Shown: positions 7,128-13,701 of the stretch, in pieces
Layout: each line of letters begins with the position of its first letter
Position numbering within the stretch: position 1 is the first letter of the stretch
From: Candidatus Pacearchaeota archaeon CG10_big_fil_rev_8_21_14_0_10_32_14
Lineage (GTDB): Archaea; Nanobdellota; Nanobdellia; Pacearchaeales; GW2011-AR1
Assembly (NCBI GenBank): GCA_002763085.1
Contig: PFCY01000068.1
Span: forward strand, 1-13,701
Length of the DNA stretch: 13,701 nt
Direction of reading: 5' to 3'
Program-made: the position numbers and the translations under genes
The notes under the pieces: generated by a model
What the model was told of the DNA's origin: nothing
The model's input: the letters and a program-made list of their open reading frames with translations, nothing else
The model's database searches: none

Positions 7128-7132
7128 TAAAG
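7123..7132 (-). promoter_or_regulatory. TATA box of the HTH-MNT/HEPN operon
   Basis: On the minus strand CTTTAAATAT is centred about 29 nt upstream of the ATG at 7099. It overlaps the third TGATATTT element, so a protein bound to the array would block TBP. Confidence 0.55.
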
Positions 7133-7194
7133 TTTTCTATTTTGCAATAATGAAGGAGAGATAAGATATTTTAAAAAAATCTTCTCGAGAATAA

Positions 7195-7204
7195 ATTTAT
7201 AAAC
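7195..7204 (+). promoter_or_regulatory. TATA box of the PKD surface protein gene
   Basis: ATTTATAAAC is a good archaeal TATA box centred about 43 nt before the ATG at 7242. The predicted transcript would therefore have a leader of about 15-17 nt containing a GGTG ribosome binding site (7232-7235), unlike the leaderless neighbours. Confidence 0.6.
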
Positions 7205-7241
7205 ATTCGAAGGCATTTTTATTCATAAAAGGGTGTTATTG

Positions 7242-9974
7242 ATGAGAGGATTATTTGTTTTAGTGAGTGTATTAATCTTAATCGGAATTGTTTCTGCATC
7301 GATAGATGTCGCGAGCCATAATATTGAAAAAACATATCCTCAAGGAGGGATGATAAAGGGATGGATAAATTTTTCTTCAACTAATGAACCAGCGAGCAAT
7401 TTGTTCGCAACTAGTTTTGGAAATTCAATTTCGATTTATAATTTTTTAAATAAAACAATTGGGGAAAATAATTTTGAATGTGTGCCTGAAAACTGCGATA
7501 AAGCGTATGTTGCATCTGCAGCGTCGCAATCAAAAACATTTCAGCTAAATACAGGAAACAGCAGAAAAAGAATAGTTGGATTTGTTTTGACCGGAAGTCT
7601 TGATAGTATTAATTCAGGAAAATTTACATTTACAAGTAATGCGCCAGCATCGTGTACAAATCAAATTGAAATAGATATTTTAGACGACGGTATAATTGAT
7701 ATTGCAAATAATAATACCCTTGTTGGAGCAGGAGTTTGTCCAAGTACGCGAACTTATGGATGTTATAGTGGAAGTGAGGTGACAAAACAAATTGATTTGG
7801 ATATTGCTTGTCAAAAAATGAATCTTTCTGTTTCTCCTGGTTTTGTAGTTGGTGCGCAGATAAAGAGGGAACTTGGAGATAGAAAGTTAAAAATGGAGAT
7901 CATAGATAAGAGAGGAATTAGTCGAGAAATTTGTGAGTTGCCAACTCTGGCTCTTGGAGAAGATAAAGAAATATATTGTGAAATAAATTTTTTAGTTACA
8001 GAAAAAAGTGAATTTTATGTTTGCGCGAGAGCAGATGGAGGAAGTGATGCTAATAATAGATACACCATAAAGGGTTATAGAAATAAAACAAATGGGTGTG
8101 GAGTTGCCTCGCTTCCATCACCAAATTATGAAGAAGATCTTGTGTTTAAAATTTCGGCTGTCGGAAAACAATTTGGTCCAGTAATTCAAACAGAAGTCAT
8201 TGACGCCCTTCCAAATGGTGAACGATTTTCTGATGTTGCATTCAATTATATTGAAGATCAATATGGTTATGCTCTTGACTGCGATTCAACACAATGCGTT
8301 ATTCCTATTTCTGTCAAAGGTAGTGTTGATCAGGATGTTGTAATAAATAATGCTGAATTAAAATATACAATGTCGTCCGCGTTATTTAGAGATAATAATA
8401 TTTTTGACGTAGCTGCAGGAACTGTTAAAATAAATAGCGATTATAAAAAAATAAATTTAGAGCCGTTGAATTTATCTGTGCCGTCTCAAACTGGAAATGC
8501 GACATTTACTTTGTCATATAATGGAGAAGATCTGTTTTCAGAAGAGATTACGGTCGCTCAAATTCCAGTAATAGAATCTTTAATCCCAACTCAAGCTCCA
8601 GCAGTTGTGGATATTACTTTTTTTGTAAATGCGAGTTCTCCGAATAATTTGAAATTAAAAAGATATTTATGGGATATGGGGAACGGAGATTTGAGAGAGA
8701 CGAGCGGAAACAATTTGTCTTACAAATATAATAATACGGGTAATTTTAATGTCAAAGTCACTGCAATTGATGAGTCAAATTTTAATGCGTCAAAATCTTT
8801 TGCGGTAATTATTGGAAGCCCTAATCAAGTCGCAAATATAACTCTTTTGAAAAAAATTGATATTTTGAAAAATCTTAAAGTCAAGATAAATGAATATAAT
8901 ACATTTACACAAACTAAGATTGATAGCAAATTAAATATTTCGGATGCAGAATATGAACTTGAAAAGATAAAAAGAAGCTATGCCTCAGCATCTTATGATG
9001 ATGATTACATAAATATTGTTGAGGATTTGAATGATCTTGATATGCCTGATACAATATATTCTTCGAATGGGCAGGCAGCGTCAGTATTCATTACTAATTC
9101 TGATAAAATAAGTGTTGATGCTATGGGCGCTATCGGAGAAGACAAGGATGAAGATATAGGTGAATCGATGTATGTTGATGCAATAAACTCATGGGGATAT
9201 GAAAATGTCAAAATGACTATGGCTTATGACAAGGTTGCAGCACTTTATGGAGATGAAGAAAAAGAAATAGTCAATGTGTTTGATTTTAAAGTTGATGTAA
9301 ATGAAGATAATGAAGATGAGGTTTATTTTGTCGTTAAAAATATGAGGGAGTTGAGTTTTGATACAAGTTATGATCCAAAAATTGTTGATGGCTATTCTTA
9401 TGTGAAATTGAATGAAAAGAGCCAGCATGTTATTTTTTCTACTACTGAAGATGTGGATGTTGTAGACTTGCCCGTGTTTGTCAGCACTCTTTTAGGAAAC
9501 CTTGATATTATACTCCCATCCAAACAAATTTGTGTTGAAAATAAGATATGTGAAAAGGATAAAGGAGAAACTTGGAAAAATTGCAAGGATTGTCAGCCAT
9601 TTAGAGAATATGGTCTTGCTTTACTTGGACTTTTAGTTTTGTATATTATTTTACATATCATTTTACAGGAATGGTATAAAAAACATTACGAAAATTATTT
9701 ATTTAAAAATAAAAATTTCTTGTTCAATATAATGAATTATATCCATCAAGAAAAGGTTAAAGGAAAAAATGATGGTGAGATTGAAAAGAATTTAAAAAAA
9801 TCTGGATGGAACAGCGAACAAATCAGATATGCAGTGAGAAAGTTTTATGGAAAAAGAACTGGAATGTGGGAAATCCCAATGGACTGGTTATTCAATAATT
9901 TCAGAAGAAATAAGATGCCAAAATATAATCCGAAAATTATGAGTCAACCTCAAATCAGTATAGGAAGATACTGA
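7242..9974 (+). CDS. Large surface protein with PKD-type domain, one TM helix and cytosolic tail
   Basis: A 910-residue type I membrane protein. I chose the ATG at 7242 because it has GGTG six bases upstream and a clean signal peptide (MRGLFVLVSVLILIGIVSA); an in-frame GTG at 7233 would add three residues and lacks a site of its own. About 440-530 is a PKD-like Ig fold (YLWDMGNGD near 474-482, then KYNNTGNFNVKVTAID). A helical/acidic region follows, with KLNISDAEYELEKIKR. A Cys cluster (CVENKICEKDKGE...NCKDC, about 764-785) precedes a membrane helix (about 790-811). The roughly 100-residue basic cytosolic tail contains a helical motif, DGEIEKNLKKSGWNSEQIRYAV, resembling small helical domains often found at the ends of DPANN surface proteins. 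An S-layer, adhesion or pilus-like role is possible, but no specific function can be assigned. It is divergent from the HTH-MNT gene. Confidence 0.85.
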   Translation: MRGLFVLVSVLILIGIVSASIDVASHNIEKTYPQGGMIKGWINFSSTNEPASNLFATSFGNSISIYNFLNKTIGENNFECVPENCDKAYVASAASQSKTFQLNTGNSRKRIVGFVLTGSLDSINSGKFTFTSNAPASCTNQIEIDILDDGIIDIANNNTLVGAGVCPSTRTYGCYSGSEVTKQIDLDIACQKMNLSVSPGFVVGAQIKRELGDRKLKMEIIDKRGISREICELPTLALGEDKEIYCEINFLVTEKSEFYVCARADGGSDANNRYTIKGYRNKTNGCGVASLPSPNYEEDLVFKISAVGKQFGPVIQTEVIDALPNGERFSDVAFNYIEDQYGYALDCDSTQCVIPISVKGSVDQDVVINNAELKYTMSSALFRDNNIFDVAAGTVKINSDYKKINLEPLNLSVPSQTGNATFTLSYNGEDLFSEEITVAQIPVIESLIPTQAPAVVDITFFVNASSPNNLKLKRYLWDMGNGDLRETSGNNLSYKYNNTGNFNVKVTAIDESNFNASKSFAVIIGSPNQVANITLLKKIDILKNLKVKINEYNTFTQTKIDSKLNISDAEYELEKIKRSYASASYDDDYINIVEDLNDLDMPDTIYSSNGQAASVFITNSDKISVDAMGAIGEDKDEDIGESMYVDAINSWGYENVKMTMAYDKVAALYGDEEKEIVNVFDFKVDVNEDNEDEVYFVVKNMRELSFDTSYDPKIVDGYSYVKLNEKSQHVIFSTTEDVDVVDLPVFVSTLLGNLDIILPSKQICVENKICEKDKGETWKNCKDCQPFREYGLALLGLLVLYIILHIILQEWYKKHYENYLFKNKNFLFNIMNYIHQEKVKGKNDGEIEKNLKKSGWNSEQIRYAVRKFYGKRTGMWEIPMDWLFNNFRRNKMPKYNPKIMSQPQISIGRY

Positions 9975-9988
9975 TTAATTACAGAAAA

Positions 9989-10020
9989 CTTTAATAAGAC
10001 GGAAAGGGAATTTTATATAT
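9989..10020 (+). promoter_or_regulatory. Two candidate TATA boxes of the oapA-like gene
   Basis: CTTTAATAAG (9989-9998) is about 25 nt upstream of the ATG at 10019. TTTTATATAT (10011-10020) is a better box, but it touches that ATG and would instead serve an in-frame ATG at 10046, about 30 nt further on. The choice decides the N-terminus. Confidence 0.45.
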
Positions 10021-10654
10021 GGTAATAAAAGTGTTCAAAAATTTTATGACTAGAATTTTTGCCAATATTTTTAAGAAGAAAGAGGATATAAAATTAGGAT
10101 TCTATGGGCCTCCGAATGCAGGAAAAACTTCTTTGGCTAACCGAATTTGTAAAGATTTTACTGGAGAAGAGATCGGAAAGGTAAGCAAGATTCCGCATGA
10201 AACGAGAAAGGTGGGTTTCAAAGAAAAAGTTGATATTGAATATAAAGGCAAAACATTGACATTCAAATTAATAGATACTCCTGGAATTGCAACAAAAATA
10301 GATTATGAAGAATTCTTGAAGTATAACATGAAAAAGAAGGATGCAAAGAAGCGAGCGAAAGAAGCGACGGCGGGGGTTATTGAAAGCATAAAATGGCTTG
10401 ATGATATGGACGTAGTTGTGATTGTTTTGGATTCGACGGAGAATCCGTATAATCAAGTCAATATTACAATCATAGGAAATTTAGTCGCGAGAAATATTCC
10501 GATATTAATTGTAGCAAATAAAACAGATTTGAAGAATTCAGATATGAAAAAAATCGAGACGGCTTTTCCAGAATATGATGTTGTCGGAATGTCTGCTAAA
10601 TATGGAGAAAATTTAGAAGAGTTTTATGAATCAATATTTAAGTTAATAAAATGA
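10019..10654 (+). CDS. oapA: Era-like GTPase of the archaeal OapA family
   Basis: A small TRAFAC-class GTPase of 211 residues. Nucleotide-binding motifs are complete: G1 GPPNAGKT (30-37), a likely G2 threonine in ETRKV (62), G3 DTPG (86-89), G4 NKTD (167-170) and G5 SAK (192-194). There is no KH or other domain after the G domain, unlike bacterial Era. The neighbouring DUF2073 protein and the zinc-ribbon protein at 13157 identify the conserved archaeal set annotated in haloarchaea as origin-associated proteins OapA, OapB and OapC; their biochemical role is not established to my knowledge. The N-terminus before residue 23 is basic and variable. The start may be Met10 (ATG at 10046), which suits the best TATA box. 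I keep 10019 as the longer form. The GTPase call is very sure; the Oap name rests on context. Confidence 0.88.
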   Translation: MVIKVFKNFMTRIFANIFKKKEDIKLGFYGPPNAGKTSLANRICKDFTGEEIGKVSKIPHETRKVGFKEKVDIEYKGKTLTFKLIDTPGIATKIDYEEFLKYNMKKKDAKKRAKEATAGVIESIKWLDDMDVVVIVLDSTENPYNQVNITIIGNLVARNIPILIVANKTDLKNSDMKKIETAFPEYDVVGMSAKYGENLEEFYESIFKLIK

Positions 10655-10675
10655 AGGCTTAGTTAAAAACGATAC

Positions 10676-10685
10676 TATTAAAAAT
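10676..10685 (+). promoter_or_regulatory. TATA box of the oapB-like gene
   Basis: TATTAAAAAT is centred about 26 nt upstream of the ATG at 10706, in the 51-bp gap after the GTPase gene. There is no Shine-Dalgarno, so the gene may be transcribed alone as a leaderless mRNA as well as, or instead of, with oapA. Confidence 0.5.
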
Positions 10686-10705
10686 CAAAAAACATAATAC
10701 ATATC

Positions 10706-11122
10706 ATGGCGGATAAAAAAAGAGGGAGAGAAACACTTGGGAACATAAAGGGGTTTTCAATACAGTTTATACCTTTCAGTGAAATAAAAGATTTGAACAG
10801 CGACGAAAGAATCAGGAAAATATTATCTATAGTTCTTGGAAATAATATTCTTATACTTCAAGGTAAATTAAAGGCTGAAGAAGAGACGCGGCTTATAGGA
10901 GATACAATGGCGATGATAGGGCATGTTTCAAACTTTAAGGGAATTGAACTGGCAGTTATTTCTGGAAGTGGTGAAGAAAATGCATTTAATAAATTAAGGA
11001 TGGGTTTTGCCAGTATCTTGACTGGGGGAAATATAAATGCAATAACTATAATCGGACCTGCAACCATCGTTAAAGAAATGAAAAGAAATCCAAAGAAAAT
11101 AGAGTTATTGTTGAATAGATAA
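10706..11122 (+). CDS. oapB: DUF2073 protein of the archaeal OapB family
   Basis: This 138-residue soluble protein matches my recollection of archaeal DUF2073 proteins: IQFIPFSEIKDLNSDERIRKIL near the N-terminus, a central ILILQGKLKAEEETRLI segment, a beta strand in IELAVISG, and the C-terminal ITIIGPATIVKEMKRNP motif. These proteins are found across archaea and are encoded with an Era-like GTPase and a zinc-ribbon protein, as here. Haloarchaeal annotation calls it origin-associated protein OapB; the molecular function is unknown. It lies 51 bp after the GTPase gene with its own TATA-like element and converges with the secreted-protein gene at 11137, leaving 14 bp. A partnership with the GTPase is inferred from conserved linkage only. 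Confidence 0.83.
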   Translation: MADKKRGRETLGNIKGFSIQFIPFSEIKDLNSDERIRKILSIVLGNNILILQGKLKAEEETRLIGDTMAMIGHVSNFKGIELAVISGSGEENAFNKLRMGFASILTGGNINAITIIGPATIVKEMKRNPKKIELLLNR

Positions 11123-11136
11123 AAAAATAATGAATC

Positions 11137-13074
11137 TCACTGGGCTAAAAAATTCCACCATGGCTTATTTATTTTAATGATTTCTCCTGTTTCTGCGTCA
11201 ATTGTTGTTTTTATATTTACACTAACGGGGAAAATAAAGAATAAACGTTTATTTTTTGAGCCATCTACAACATAAATCTTTTTATCATTTTGTTCTTTAG
11301 ATTCAATAGAATTAACTTTTTCTAGTTTAGTTGATTCAGTTGCTTTTTCTATTGCTTCATCTTGAGTGTATTTGACTATTGAGGATTCTGATTCTTTAAT
11401 ATAACTTTCTTTAGATTTAATACAATGTTTCTCTCCATTTTGTTCTATTAACGTGTATCCTTGCATACAGCCACTTTCTAATGAACTTAAAGATTTTCCT
11501 GGCTCAATGGAAGCTTCTTGGATATTTATACTGAATTGTTCTGAACAATATGCTACACAGCTTTTACAACAACATGTTTCTTCTTTTGGAAATCCCCCTC
11601 CACCTGAAGAACATCCGTCTATAGGACCACCAAATTCTTTTGATAGGGGATATTCTCCATCAACATTGCACGTTGAGGAACATTTTCCTCTTCCAAGTGG
11701 AACTCCTTCTTTAGAATAAATATCGTGTTGACATGCAATATTACATGTTTCAGAAGCCCCTTCCTTAACAAACAAACATCCACTTATACATTTAAAATAT
11801 CCTTCTAGTTGTTGATCATTATATACGTTGGGTTCTAAACAAATTTCCGATGTTGAAGGATTATATAAATTAGGCAAAAATCCGTCTTCAGGTATTGGCA
11901 CTGGAGATTTTACGAACTCTATATCCTCAACACCATTAACATTTCCTTTTCTCTCATAACCATCAATAACAACTGCCGGTTTAGCTAAATAAATCGCAAA
12001 GTTTGAGTTATCTAAAGAATATTGATAATAAAAGCATGCTGAATTATTCAATAGTTTTAGTGCTCCTCCTTTATCGTATGTAGTTCTCCAAATAGAGTTT
12101 GAGTGAAAACCATAAGGAGAAAATTTATTAGTATTGTTATAATTATTGCCTATTCCGTATTGCAATACAACCATTGATAATTCTGCTTTACCGTCAGGAA
12201 CAACACTAGAAGATGAGTCAAGCGAAGAACTTATTGGACCTTTAGTTTCAATTTCATTCTCCAAATTATCTTCTTTTAGTTCTGTTTCGGAAGGAGGGTG
12301 TCTATTCCCAATAGCTGTTCCAGCAACAATCCTGCTCCACCAAACAGATAATGTTAAATTATATGATGAAAATATTTCTCTTGCTCTCTGTTCTGTAGTC
12401 CCTTCAACAAAACTTGAGATCATAACTACACAGTCTTCTGGACAATTTCCGGGAGTCTCTGAGTTTACATTGCAAGCTAAGTCACCACAATAACTTGGCT
12501 CTTTTATTTTACATATTCCATCCTCTTGACATAAGTAATTATCATTAGGACAACCACATATTGAACATTTATTAATCAAACTTCCTTCATTACAAAATAG
12601 GGGTTTTGATAAAGAACATTCTCCATAAGGAGTTCCGTCGTAACATTTTTTGATTATAGGGATTATAGAACAACTTCCATTTGTGTTACATTTTTCTCCG
12701 ACATTACATCCACAAACTTGACAACTATCTATCAACAAACCATTTTTGCAATATTTTGGTTTTGTTAAAGAACATTTTCCATTTTCTGTTCCATCGCTGC
12801 ATTTGATTGGGGATGGGTCTGGAACGGGACAAGGACATGCCTGTTCACACTTAACAGAAACTCCAGAACGAGAAGCAAAACAAGAATTAGAGTATGTTAT
12901 ATTATCAAAACCACAAACTGGCGCATAAAGATTAATACAAATTGTTCCAGAAGAGGTAGAATTCGTTCCATCGATATTACCTCCTGAAGATTGTGAAGAG
13001 ATAAAAGGTACACTTAACAAAATAGTAAATAGTATAATAAAATTGGTTATAAAAACAAATTTATCGCCTCCCAT
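11137..13074 (-). CDS. Secreted Cys-rich protein with Kazal-like, tandem Cys and PepSY-like domains
   Basis: A 645-residue exported protein. Residues 1-27 are a signal peptide; no later membrane helix is seen, so it is secreted or held by an uncleaved signal anchor. Residues 46-82 resemble a Kazal domain (CINLYAPVCGFDNITYSNSC, then further Cys). Two tandem modules follow, starting at 91 (KCSDGTENGKCSLTKPKYC...CQVCGC) and 144 (KCYDGTPYGECSLSKPLFC...CSICGC), then CGDLAC...ETPGNCPEDC at 196-215, a short motif also seen in the PKD protein at 7242. The middle (about 220-400) has few Cys; a second Cys cluster spans about 405-545, including CCCKSC. The C-terminal ~85 residues (YTQDEAIEKATE ... DAETGEIIKINKPWW) look like a PepSY domain. 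About 42 cysteines in all. Kazal and PepSY domains are associated with protease inhibition, but a single divergent copy does not prove it. The gene sits between oapB and oapC on the opposite strand. Confidence 0.82.
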   Translation of the reverse strand: MGGDKFVFITNFIILFTILLSVPFISSQSSGGNIDGTNSTSSGTICINLYAPVCGFDNITYSNSCFASRSGVSVKCEQACPCPVPDPSPIKCSDGTENGKCSLTKPKYCKNGLLIDSCQVCGCNVGEKCNTNGSCSIIPIIKKCYDGTPYGECSLSKPLFCNEGSLINKCSICGCPNDNYLCQEDGICKIKEPSYCGDLACNVNSETPGNCPEDCVVMISSFVEGTTEQRAREIFSSYNLTLSVWWSRIVAGTAIGNRHPPSETELKEDNLENEIETKGPISSSLDSSSSVVPDGKAELSMVVLQYGIGNNYNNTNKFSPYGFHSNSIWRTTYDKGGALKLLNNSACFYYQYSLDNSNFAIYLAKPAVVIDGYERKGNVNGVEDIEFVKSPVPIPEDGFLPNLYNPSTSEICLEPNVYNDQQLEGYFKCISGCLFVKEGASETCNIACQHDIYSKEGVPLGRGKCSSTCNVDGEYPLSKEFGGPIDGCSSGGGGFPKEETCCCKSCVAYCSEQFSINIQEASIEPGKSLSSLESGCMQGYTLIEQNGEKHCIKSKESYIKESESSIVKYTQDEAIEKATESTKLEKVNSIESKEQNDKKIYVVDGSKNKRLFFIFPVSVNIKTTIDAETGEIIKINKPWWNFLAQ

Positions 13075-13102
13075 CTTGTGTATAGATGTGTGCGGTTTAA
13101 AG

Positions 13103-13110
13103 TTTATAAA
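13103..13110 (-). promoter_or_regulatory. TATA box of the Kazal/PepSY protein gene
   Basis: TTTATAAA (self-complementary) is centred about 32 nt upstream of the ATG at 13074 on the minus strand. It predicts a leader of only about six bases. A second AT element (GGTTTAAAGT, 13094-13103) is a less well-spaced alternative. It shares an 82-bp intergenic region with the divergent oapC promoter. Confidence 0.5.
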
Positions 13111-13126
13111 TATTTCTAAAAGAAAA

Positions 13127-13136
13127 AATTAAATAC
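13127..13136 (+). promoter_or_regulatory. TATA box of the oapC-like gene
   Basis: AATTAAATAC is centred about 26 nt upstream of the ATG at 13157, without a Shine-Dalgarno, again the leaderless geometry. It lies only about 20 bp from the divergent promoter at 13103-13110. Confidence 0.5.
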
Positions 13137-13156
13137 TCCTTATTCTTACAGCTTTC

Positions 13157-13585
13157 ATGCCACATCAATGCGTTCACTGCGGGAAATTTATAGAAGCCGG
13201 AAGCAAAGAGATAATTGAGGGATGTGTGGATTGTGGTGGTAAATTTTTCTATTATATCAAAGACGAGCAACTTCAAAGAATAAAAGACAGGCAAGAAAAT
13301 GATCCTATAGAAATAATCACACAAGAAGATAAAATTCGGATTGAAAAAGATGTCAGGGAAATGGCAGGAATTGTTGATGAGGAAATGCCTGTGATTTTGG
13401 ATCTAGAATCAATAAGAGTCGTTGCTGATGGAAAGTTTGAGCTTGATATCGTAAATTTATTTAATAAAAAAAGACCTCTTGTTTATAAATTAGAAGAGGG
13501 GAAGTATATAATCGATTTAGCTACAACATTAAATCAGGGATTTGACAGCAGTAAATTTACTGAGATGAAAACCTCTAAATCTTAG
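13157..13585 (+). CDS. oapC: Zinc-ribbon protein of the archaeal OapC family (DUF2072)
   Basis: A 142-residue soluble protein. It opens with a zinc ribbon, MPHQCVHCGKFIEAGSKEI followed by GCVDCGG: C5-x2-C8 and C23-x2-C26, the expected four zinc ligands. A helical, charged segment (DEQLQRIKDRQE) follows, then a C-terminal beta-rich region with ESIRVVADGKFELDIVNLF and LEEGKYIIDL. This layout fits archaeal Zn-ribbon proteins of the DUF2072/OapC family, which co-occur with the Era-like GTPase and DUF2073 protein found upstream. The C-terminal part may be an interaction module; no enzyme motif is visible. Here the gene is separated from oapA and oapB by a 1.9-kb secreted-protein gene on the other strand and has its own promoter. 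Nucleic-acid binding is plausible for such a ribbon but unproven. Confidence 0.83.
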   Translation: MPHQCVHCGKFIEAGSKEIIEGCVDCGGKFFYYIKDEQLQRIKDRQENDPIEIITQEDKIRIEKDVREMAGIVDEEMPVILDLESIRVVADGKFELDIVNLFNKKRPLVYKLEEGKYIIDLATTLNQGFDSSKFTEMKTSKS

Positions 13586-13614
13586 AGCGATAAAACTCAG
13601 AAGTCCGACTAAGA

Positions 13615-13639
13615 GCCTATCTCTATAGGCAATAATTTT
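13615..13639 (+). terminator. Hairpin followed by T-run after oapC
   Basis: GCCTAT (13615-13620) and ATAGGC (13625-13630) form a perfect 6-bp stem with a CTCT loop 30 bp after the oapC stop, followed by AATAATTTTT. Archaeal termination relies mainly on T-rich tracts, so the T-run may matter more than the stem. A second small stem, CTCTAA/TTAGAG (13573-13587), spans the oapC stop codon. Confidence 0.5.
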
Positions 13640-13665
13640 TAGAAAAAATTTTGAAAAATAGAAGA

Positions 13666-13675
13666 ATTTATAAAT
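13666..13675 (+). promoter_or_regulatory. TATA box of a gene beginning beyond the window
   Basis: ATTTATAAAT is a near-ideal archaeal TATA box. The predicted transcription start is around 13697, so the ATG at 13681 is too close to be its start and the gene probably begins past the right edge. Opposite-strand use is possible since the element is symmetric. Confidence 0.45.
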
Positions 13676-13701
13676 CTAAAATGGTTTTTTACTTTCTCTC
13701 T

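Noticed and set aside
7233..7241. GTG at 7233 as the start of the PKD surface protein
   Set aside because: The ATG at 7242 has a GGTG site at proper spacing and begins a clean signal peptide; the GTG overlaps that ribosome binding site.
12146..12493. 115-codon plus-strand open frame inside the Kazal/PepSY gene
   Set aside because: Antisense to a gene with a clear signal peptide and Cys modules; no start signal and no recognisable domain.

Overview
The window most likely comes from a low-GC archaeon, probably a small-genome DPANN lineage of the Pacearchaeota/Woesearchaeota type. Three things point there. Several starts have an archaeal TATA-like element about 24-31 nt upstream and no Shine-Dalgarno, as expected for leaderless mRNAs. 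RtcB is of the archaeal type and carries an intein at the catalytic cysteine. The archaeal OapA/OapB/OapC family proteins sit beside large Cys-rich secreted proteins of a kind common in these lineages. The phylum is inferred from style, not from a marker gene.

Layout. 128-3028 (+) encodes the RNA ligase RtcB, interrupted by a 493-residue LAGLIDADG intein (410-1888). 3131-3944 (-) is a compact MntA-HepT (MNT nucleotidyltransferase / HEPN) toxin-antitoxin pair. 4039-6141 (+) is a Cys-rich, C-terminally membrane-anchored surface protein. 6147-7099 (-) is a second, unrelated-looking HEPN/MNT pair: its nucleotidyltransferase has an N-terminal winged helix-turn-helix, and its HEPN protein has Tyr where the catalytic His is expected. 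7242-9974 (+) is a second large surface protein with a PKD-type domain, one membrane helix and a cytosolic tail. 10019-11122 (+) holds an Era-like GTPase (OapA family) and a DUF2073 protein (OapB family). 11137-13074 (-) is a third secreted protein (Kazal-like domain, tandem Cys modules, PepSY-like C-terminus). 13157-13585 (+) is the zinc-ribbon OapC-family protein, followed by a hairpin and the promoter of a gene that begins beyond the window.

How the genes fit together. The plus strand carries housekeeping genes (RNA repair/splicing ligase, the Oap set) and surface proteins. The minus strand carries the two HEPN/MNT modules and the Kazal/PepSY protein, so most boundaries are convergent or divergent and most genes appear to have their own promoter. 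The clearest undescribed signal is at 7080-7132. A TGATATTT element is repeated three times with exact 20-bp spacing, with an inverted copy giving two overlapping dyads, over the promoter and start of the HTH-nucleotidyltransferase gene. This looks like an autoregulatory operator. Other points of interest are the two different HEPN/MNT modules flanking one surface-protein gene, the loss of the HEPN histidine in the second, and the splitting of the Oap set by a secreted-protein gene. I saw no rRNA, tRNA, CRISPR array, insertion sequence or integrase.
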